Notes under the pieces: generated by a model
What the model was told of the DNA's origin: nothing
Seen by the model: only the letters and a program-made list of their open reading frames with translations
Database searches by the model: none
Shown: positions 58,617 to 64,000 of the stretch, piece by piece
Layout of the letters: each line of letters starts with the position of its first letter
Position numbering within the stretch: position 1 is the stretch's first letter
Position numbers and translations under genes: made by a program
Assembly (NCBI RefSeq): GCF_000283155.1
Contig: NW_004454180.1
Coordinates: forward strand, 17,683,210-17,747,209
Source: Ceratotherium simum simum
Lineage: Eukaryota > Chordata > Mammalia > Perissodactyla > Rhinocerotidae
Direction of reading: 5' to 3'
DNA length: 64,000 nt

Positions 58617-58833
58617 GGGGCCGGCCTGGTGGCGCAAGAGGTTAAGTGTGTGCTGCGATTGGGATCCCGGGCGCGCACCGACACACTGCTTGGCAAGCCA
58701 TGCTGTGGCAGCGTCCCATATAAAAGTGGGGGAAGATGGGCACGGATGTTAGCCCAGGGCCAGTCTTCCTCAGCAAAAAAAGAGGAGGATTGGCAGATGT
58801 TAGCACAGGGCTGATCTCCTCACAAAAAAAAAA
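58617..58833 (+). mobile_element. ERE1-type SINE with shortened promoter interval, recent insertion
   Basis: Near-consensus ERE, but about 25 bases are missing between A box TGGCGCAAGAGG (58630-58641) and the B-box position, which reads GATTGGGATCC (58657-58667) instead of GGTTCGGATCC. The 3' half is intact with an A tail. The target duplication AAGAATGTTATTTATCA is perfect at 58600-58616 and 58834-58850, preceded by TTTTT as in an L1 endonuclease site. Confidence 0.97.
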
Positions 58834-58850
58834 AAGAATGTTATTTATCA

Positions 58851-59908
58851 AATATTAAATTCCGTTGTGAGTTTTTTCTTCCCTTCACTGTCGGGCCAGA
58901 GGCAGACTCAAGGTTCAGCAGGCAGATCAGTTTCCACATTTGTAAAGGGGTGTTGGTGTTTGAACCAGAGGCAGCACACGCTTGGTCTTAACTCCTAGGC
59001 TGACACAGGAAGAGTACAGACCAGGGCTCTGGGCAGGGCCGCAGGTCAAAAATGATCAGTCCCCCTCTTCTGCTGACAGGACCGTAAGACTTCCTACAAA
59101 TGCAAGAATGAATGCGGGCCTGTGTTTAGTTTTGTTAAGATTTGCTTGCTTCTCTTTCCTGTGATGCTGCATCTTACCTGCCCTTGGGCAGTCCTTCCAC
59201 AAGCCTTTCTGGTAATGAGCTCTGTTAGCTCCACTAAATTATGCCACGTTCCCACAAGAACTTTCTGGGTACAAATAGAGTGACTCCAAGCCTCGGATTG
59301 TCGAGCCTCACATGCCCTCATTCTCAGGTGACCCACATTCTTCCTGCAATTCTGAACCGTCATCAGGCGAAAAGCTCTGGCGCTCTGGAGAAACTGGGCA
59401 GCTGGTAGAGCCCTGTGCAAACGTGACAGCTCTAACATCACACCCAGAGCTGCTCAAGGGGTGTGCCCGCTGTACCTAAGAACAAACTGGACCCAGAACA
59501 GCCGCATCTCAGAAAAACTCCACTCAGAAAACCAGGAGTAATAACAACACGGGGAATGAGGCAAAACACTCTCAAAAACAATGAGATTCGTTTTACAGTA
59601 TTATGTGTTTCTGATGTTTGTTTCTTTTTATATTTACTTACGTATATGAATTAGAGGTATTTGTGATAAATGAATATAAAGAGAAATCTACATCAGAGAT
59701 GGACGAGAACAGCTCAGAGAGATAAACATGCCACTCCTCGCTGAGGCAACGAGGTAGAGAGAGCAGGGGTAGCCTGTGAGCCCGGCATTGTGGCTTCTTA
59801 TGATTTCACAAACATTTGCTGCCTAGACACGTTTCGCTTGTTCACAGAAAATCAGAGATCTGAGCAGGAGGTGTTTAGGGGGTGGAGTATACCAAAGTCT
59901 ACATCAAA
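58851..59908. other. unclassified, no gene recognised
   Basis: Mixed composition. A 115-codon minus frame (59094-59441) has no family motif. The A/T-rich part near 59.6 kb may be L1-derived but is not clear. Confidence 0.3.
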
Positions 59909-60127
59909 ATGGATGGATGGAGGGAAGGAGGGAGGGAGAGATGGATGGATGGATGGATGGATGGATGGATGGATGGATGGATGAAGAGATGGATGGATAG
60001 AAGCAGAGAGGAATGGAGAGATGGATGGATGGATGGATAGGTGGAGGGAGGAAGGGAGAGATGGATGAATGGAGAGATGAGGGAGGGAGGGAAAGAGGGA
60101 GAGATAAACGGATGGGTAGATGGATTG
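59909..60127 (+). repeat. (GGAT)n and GGGA tetranucleotide array
   Basis: Blocks of ATGG/GGAT repeats alternate with GGGA-rich blocks. A pure run of about ten ATGG units lies at 59941-59983. The Ser/His/Pro-rich minus-strand open frames here are reading the repeat. Confidence 0.96.
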
Positions 60128-60134
60128 AGACGTG

Positions 60135-60262
60135 ATAAAGCAGATATAGAAAATGTTATTGCAGAATCTGAGTAGTAAGGATGCTGGCAATACATATACA
60201 ATTCTTTCAATTTTTCTGCATGTCTGAAATTTTCCATAATAAAATGTCAGAGAGAAAAACCT
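60135..60262 (+). mobile_element. L1 LINE extreme 3' end
   Basis: 'acaattctttcaatttttct', 'gcatgtctgaaattttccat' and 'aataaaatgtcagagagaaa' form a standard L1M terminus. The preceding tetranucleotide array may have grown within or next to its 3' UTR. Confidence 0.85.
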
Positions 60263-60299
60263 GTGGCTGAGTGTCCCTCGCAGCTTGGTCCTTAACAGA

Positions 60300-60432
60300 C
60301 CCGAGAAGCTTGTTTAAAAGGAAGACTCCTAAACCCCACCAGGCCCACGTCTGGGTTTCTGGGAGTGAGGGCTGGGAGACTGCATTTCCAAAGCTCTCCT
60401 GGGAGCTCTTGTGAACCTGGGGTTTTAAAAAA
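60300..60432 (+). mobile_element. MER5A-type hAT DNA transposon
   Basis: 'agaagcttgtttaaaaggaa', 'gactcctaaaccccaccagg', 'gactgcatttccaaagctct' and 'cctgggagctcttgtgaacc' follow MER5A in order. Confidence 0.72.
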
Positions 60433-61264
60433 CACCATGGAGAAGTCCTCTTGGGGAAGTTCATCACAACATAACCAGGCACAGCTCTGCGTTTCCCCAC
60501 ATGAACCCACAGTAACTGCATCAGAACAGCAGCTGCAGGTCTAACACTGACCACAGGGCCGGAGTCCAGATCACCTGCCTCCAGAGCAGTAGAAGTACCT
60601 ACTGTGGCCATCTGATTGGGGGAATGGTGAGAGCAGACCCAAGGGAGCCTGAAAGCCACACGTGTGAATTAGTGTCACCGGGCAAGGGCCCACTGCCCTA
60701 TGTGCATAGAAGCCAGCACTATGGCACCGGCTTTTGAGAAAAGAAAAGGCTGTATTTCAGGGTTGACAGGCAAGGAGACAGGAGGCAAGGGTCTCAAATC
60801 TCTCTCCTTAATCCAAGATTCAGGGTGAAGTTTAAGGAGTTAGGGTCTACTAAGCCGCAGTTGGGCCCACGTAAGCTGACTGGCTAGTCTCCACTCAGTC
60901 CATGTATGGTAATCAAGCAGCTGGCACCAGATTTTCCTTACTGAAGGACTTTTCGCTTTGTAAAGAGCTCAGGTGGCAACATCTCTGAAGATTCTTGGCT
61001 CCGGAGTCATCTGGGGCTAGAGGTTCTCCCCAGCACATGCGCAGTGCTATCTCCGTTATTGAGCGAGGTTTGATAAACCTACAGCCTGTTTAAAGGAAGC
61101 AAATCTGCTTTAGGATGGTCAGTGCTGTATGTGTTGTCATTAGGACAGTGACCTGGCTGAGAAAACATCCAGACAGTGCTCCGAGGGTCCCGTGGCTGCC
61201 CCTCCAGAAAGTTGTATAAAGAGATAAAATGCTGGGTTCAGGTCTCGACTCAACAATGTCACCC
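60433..61264. other. unclassified, possibly an old LTR between 60.7 and 61.1 kb
   Basis: The stretch with 'caggcaaggagacaggaggc', 'ggcaacatctctgaagattc' and 'gcatgcgcagtgc'-like composition resembles degraded LTR sequence, but I cannot assign a family. No gene recognised. Confidence 0.3.
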
Positions 61265-61455
61265 TGTGTTACCCTTAGGACCAGCGGTCTAATTTGCAGG
61301 GCCAGGAGCAAAATGAAAATACATGGGGCCTGCTGTCCAAAAATTAAGAATTTCAAGATGGCAATAGCAGAGCATGAAACCAAGCCCAGAACACTTCTGA
61401 GCACGGGGCCCTGAGGTACTGCCCAGGAGGCACCCCAGAAGCCAGCCCTGGATGC
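61265..61455 (+). mobile_element. interspersed mammalian repeat, class uncertain
   Basis: The run 'gcagggccaggagcaaaatg', 'ccaaaaattaagaatttcaa', 'gatggcaatagcagagcatg' and 'ctgagcacggggccctgag' is one I recognise as dispersed in mammalian genomes, probably a DNA transposon remnant. I cannot name the family with confidence. Confidence 0.45.
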
Positions 61456-61639
61456 CCCATGACAGGAACCACCAACCACTAGGCCAGTTACACAGTGCAC
61501 ATAAATGTTGTTTTTTAAATCAAATATCTGGCCCAAAATAATCACATATTCCTGTTAAAATCTCCGGGAACATGCCTATTTCTCCTAAGTAAGTCGCTGG
61601 CTCCCCAGACAGCTTATTTCTCCGATTACGTGTGATGAA

Positions 61640-61805
61640 TGGTTTATGTGTCCATTCCCTACATATCTACTGAGCACCAAGGATGCTTCTAGGTTCTGGA
61701 GCTAAGATGAGAAAAAGCAGCCGTCTTCTGGGGAAATCTACAGAGGACGAAAGCCTGCAGTCTAATAAACGAATCACTGTGAGCAGTGCAGGGACAGAGG
61801 GAAGG
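61640..61805 (-). mobile_element. L2 LINE 3' region, diverged
   Basis: 'ctactgagcaccaaggatgc', 'ttctaggttctggagctaag' and 'gcagtctaataaacgaatca' resemble antisense L2, with its 'tattgagcgcctac' and 'ttctaggcgctgggg' words. Diverged. Confidence 0.55.
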
Positions 61806-62469
61806 CAGGTGGCTGGAGAGCGCTGGTCACAAGCTGGCCCAGGACTCTCCGAACGTTTCATGGATTGTGGGCTGCATTGCTGCTGCTGTTGCTGCCCTTT
61901 GGATTTTATTTTGAAGAGTTGATACCTGTAGGAAGCACACAACTCCAAGGAGTGCCGGGGGGTCAGTCCTGGGCTGTACCCCGACGATCTTGCCATTTCA
62001 GCCAGCTTGACGTCCAGCTGCCACTTATGTGTCTGCGCCTGAGGGCGCACTCCAGGCCGGAGCCTGGCAGGAGTCGGTGGATAGACATCCCAGCTCCCTC
62101 CATCCTCGGAAGGGATAACCCCGAGGGGCCTGTTTCCCATTGTGTTTGGGGTTCCTAGGAGAGTGGGGGTCCAGATGCCCACAGTGTGGCTTGGGGAGCA
62201 CTCCTCCACTGTCTTACCTCCCGGAGCTATTTCTGGAATCGCCTCTCACATACACAACTTGCTCTCAAACCCTCATCTCAGGGTCCACTTCTGGGGAAAG
62301 CCAGAATAAGATCCGTTCCAACAGCACTTCGTGGAAAGGAAGTGGAAGGAGGCTGAGGAGGATCCAACAGCACCAGAGGGAAAGCCGAGGGGCTGGTGCC
62401 CAGGAGCCACAGAAGGCAGGGGTGGCCAGAGTGGGCCCCTCCTTGGGGGCCCGCCGTGTGGCTAGGAGA
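61806..62469. other. unclassified, no gene recognised
   Basis: GC-rich. A 180-codon minus frame (61667-62209) begins in the L2 fragment and is overlapped by plus-strand frames. A 151-codon plus frame (62140-62595) runs into the LTR. Neither is supported. Confidence 0.35.
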
Positions 62470-62850
62470 GGAGGGCTGGAAATCACCACTGGCTTTCAAG
62501 GTGTTGAGATAAATTTCTGGGCCCAAGATGGAGCCGCTGCTGCTCAGGTGCCATGTCAGCAGACCGAAACCCAGAAAACCTTCGTGTCCCAGTGAATGCT
62601 CCAAGACCAGAGGCACAGCGCGTGCTGTCAGCCAGTCCCCAAAAGGCAGGCCGGCTCTGGGCCTTCTCGCCCCAAACCAGGTGTTCTAGGTGGTCCCCGC
62701 CAAGTGGGTACTTTCTGTTTTCTCTTCCTCATTCTTTATTCTTTATCCTATAAAAGCGTCTGCCCCATTTTGCAGTTCTCCAAAAGGTGACTGTCCCCTT
62801 CATGAAGTGCAAAATAAAGTTTGTTTGCATCACCTAAATTGTCTTATTTA
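62470..62850 (+). mobile_element. solo LTR with TATA box and polyadenylation signal
   Basis: Has the U3-R-U5 layout of a retroviral LTR: 'aaggtgttgagataaatttc', 'gctccaagaccagaggcaca', a TATA box in CCTATAAAAG (62748-62757), then an AATAAA in 'caaaataaagtttgtttgca' (about 62812-62817), about 60 bases later, with a downstream T/G-rich stretch. The compact TATA-to-AATAAA spacing fits a short R region. No proviral genes adjoin. The left boundary is approximate. Confidence 0.65.
62748..62757 (+). promoter_or_regulatory. LTR TATA box
   Basis: CCTATAAAAG, in the expected position within the LTR, with transcription expected to start about 25-30 bases downstream. Whether it is used is unknown. Confidence 0.45.
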
Positions 62851-63424
62851 ATCCTTTTTTAACAAAGCTGTGGGTCTGGGAGTCTGGTCGTGGCGTGCCT
62901 GCAGGCCTGCGGGAGAAGGAGGATGGAACCAGTCAGCTCTAGGGGAAGGCACTGATGACGAGGGAGAGGAAGAGGGAAGTGGCGGCCACAGGGGGCACGG
63001 GGTCGAGAGAGGGCACGTTCACTGTCGGGTTGAAGACCCCGCTGAGGGGGGGTGGCGGATCCAGGAGACAGTCAGCACGGTGGAGTCTGGGAAGGCGGCA
63101 GGAGAGACAGCGGGGACCCCCGTGCAGACAGACGGGCCTGTGAGGGTGGCCCTGAGGAGCCGCCTCCCTGTGGGGACGTAGCCCCACATCCCCGGGGAAG
63201 GAGGAGAGCACCCCATCCACTCAGCCCCAAGACACAGGCCCAGCCCGGGGCTACAAACAGTGTGTGAAGGTGGCATTCTGCCCAGTGTTTGGGGCCTAGA
63301 GCACAGAGGGGGAGGGATTGAGACACTGTCACAGAGCACCAACCAGGATCAGCCCGAGTCTGGCCCCACCAGCTCCAAAGGCTTGTCTGCGCATCTGGTA
63401 GATGGACCACCGGACTTGAGCCGC
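62851..63424. other. GC-rich unclassified stretch, no gene recognised
   Basis: Frames of 93-112 codons overlap on both strands between 62.9 and 63.4 kb. No motif recognised and no named repeat. Confidence 0.35.
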
Positions 63425-63515
63425 ATTCCTTCCATTCTGGAGCTGTGTGACCTTGGGTCAGTGGTCTCAGCTTCTCTGGGCCTCAGTTTCCTCACCTATA
63501 GGCTTAACAGGAAGA
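63425..63515 (+). mobile_element. MIR SINE core fragment
   Basis: 'ggagctgtgtgaccttgggt', 'cttctctgggcctcagtttc' and 'ctcacctataggcttaacag' match the MIR core closely. Confidence 0.85.
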
Positions 63516-63556
63516 ACCAATCAGAGAACACGAGCCTCTGTGCCTTCACTTCATCA

Positions 63557-63700
63557 GTACTGATTCATTTTTTCAGATGACAAATATGTACCGAGGGTCT
63601 CGGGGGCTGTGCCAAGCGTCTGCATGGAGCCGCCCACCCTGCAAGCCCAGCCCCTGCCATGAAGAGCATAGAAGGGGACAGACACACACACAACCTGTGT
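63557..63700 (-). mobile_element. L2 LINE 3' end, diverged
   Basis: 'ctgattcattttttcagatg', 'acaaatatgtaccgagggtc' and 'ggctgtgccaagcgtctgca' resemble the antisense L2 terminus ('attcattcaacaaatattta', 'ctactatgtgccaggc'). Confidence 0.5.
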
Positions 63701-63792
63701 TCCAGTGGGGGGACAGTGGCCGAGGGCCACCCAGGCTGCTGCCAAGGGCAGAGGGCCGCCTGAGCCTCCGGTGGAGGGCCAGTAGGAAGAGG

Positions 63793-64000
63793 AGTCTCAG
63801 TTATTTGTGTCACAACAAAGCACCCCAACATTTAGTGGTTTAAAGTGTGAATGATTTACGTGTGATCCCAGTGATTATTGTATTATTCCCTCTCGTGGTC
63901 CTACAGGTTGACTGCACTTAGCTGGGTGGTTCTCCTGCGGCTGCAGCCACATGGTGGCTGAGGCTGGCCTCACATTCAAGGCTTCCTCACGCCCCTGTCT
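63793..64000 (-). mobile_element. MLT1-like LTR remnant, cut by the window edge
   Basis: 'acaacaaagcaccccaacat', 'ttagtggtttaaagtgtgaa' and 'gcttagctgggtggttctcc' resemble the antisense start of an older MLT1-class LTR. The element continues past the end of the window. Confidence 0.55.

Noticed and set aside
59852..60237. 112-codon minus-strand frames rich in Ser, His, Pro and Ile
   Set aside because: Direct translations of the GGAT/GGGA tetranucleotide array.
1..64000. A novel defence, mobile or biosynthetic system
   Set aside because: The window is mammalian repeat-rich non-coding DNA. I found no gene cluster, conserved operon-like order or unknown protein family that would support one.

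Overview
This window looks like non-coding nuclear DNA from an odd-toed ungulate, most likely a horse or close relative (Equus). The main evidence is seven copies of a tRNA-derived SINE with the equine repetitive element (ERE) layout: a head of the type GGGGCCGGCCTGGTGGCGC, internal Pol III A and B boxes, a tail region with the repeated phrase CTGAGCTAACATC, and a terminal poly(A). Around them are repeats shared by placental mammals: old L1, HAL1-like, L2 and CR1/L3 LINEs, MIR SINEs, MER5A-like DNA transposons, and MLT1-like and other LTRs. There are no operons, bacterial signals or CRISPR arrays.

I found no protein-coding gene that I can support. No open frame matches a protein family I recognise, apart from a decayed L1 ORF2 (reverse transcriptase) fragment near 12.47-12.90 kb. 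The other open frames are short, or lie in GC-rich or tandemly repeated DNA where stop codons are rare. The window is therefore best read as intergenic or deep intronic.

Layout. 0-3 kb: ERE SINE, a MER5A-like piece and two L1 3' ends. 3-10 kb: a possible L1/HAL1 5' remnant, mostly unclassified DNA, TG and CA microsatellites, and an L1-type repeat at 7.9-8.4 kb. 10-12.4 kb: ancient MIR, CR1/L3 and L2 fragments, partly nested. 12.4-18.2 kb: two L1s placed tail to tail, the first split by an ERE. 18.9-26.1 kb: L1 fragments split by an LTR, two EREs and another LTR, plus an L2 and a young ERE. 26-34.5 kb: GC-rich DNA with a gapped CA-type array, LTRs, a CpG-rich stretch, a 34-bp minisatellite and an ERV1-like LTR. 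35-41.2 kb: a CR1/L2-like reverse-transcriptase remnant containing a 22-bp minisatellite, a HAL1-like element, an L1-type piece, an LTR and an L1 3' end. 42.6-49 kb: a MER5A-like piece, an L1 3' end, an MLT1 LTR and a MIR. 50-56.7 kb: candidate conserved non-coding stretches, an MLT1A-type LTR, an L1 piece, MER5A, an L2 with a pentanucleotide repeat, and an L1 piece. 56.7-64 kb: a gapped 35-bp minisatellite, a head-to-head ERE pair, a GGAT repeat, MER5A, L2, a TATA-containing LTR, MIR and an MLT1-like fragment cut by the window edge.

There is no pathway or gene set to describe. The points most worth a second look are the four minisatellite-type arrays (two containing sequence gaps), the head-to-head SINE pairs, one ERE with a shortened promoter interval and an intact target duplication, an A/T-rich repeat-free block at about 50.0-50.5 kb that could be a developmental enhancer, and a 3'-exon-like signal on the minus strand at about 41.5-41.9 kb.
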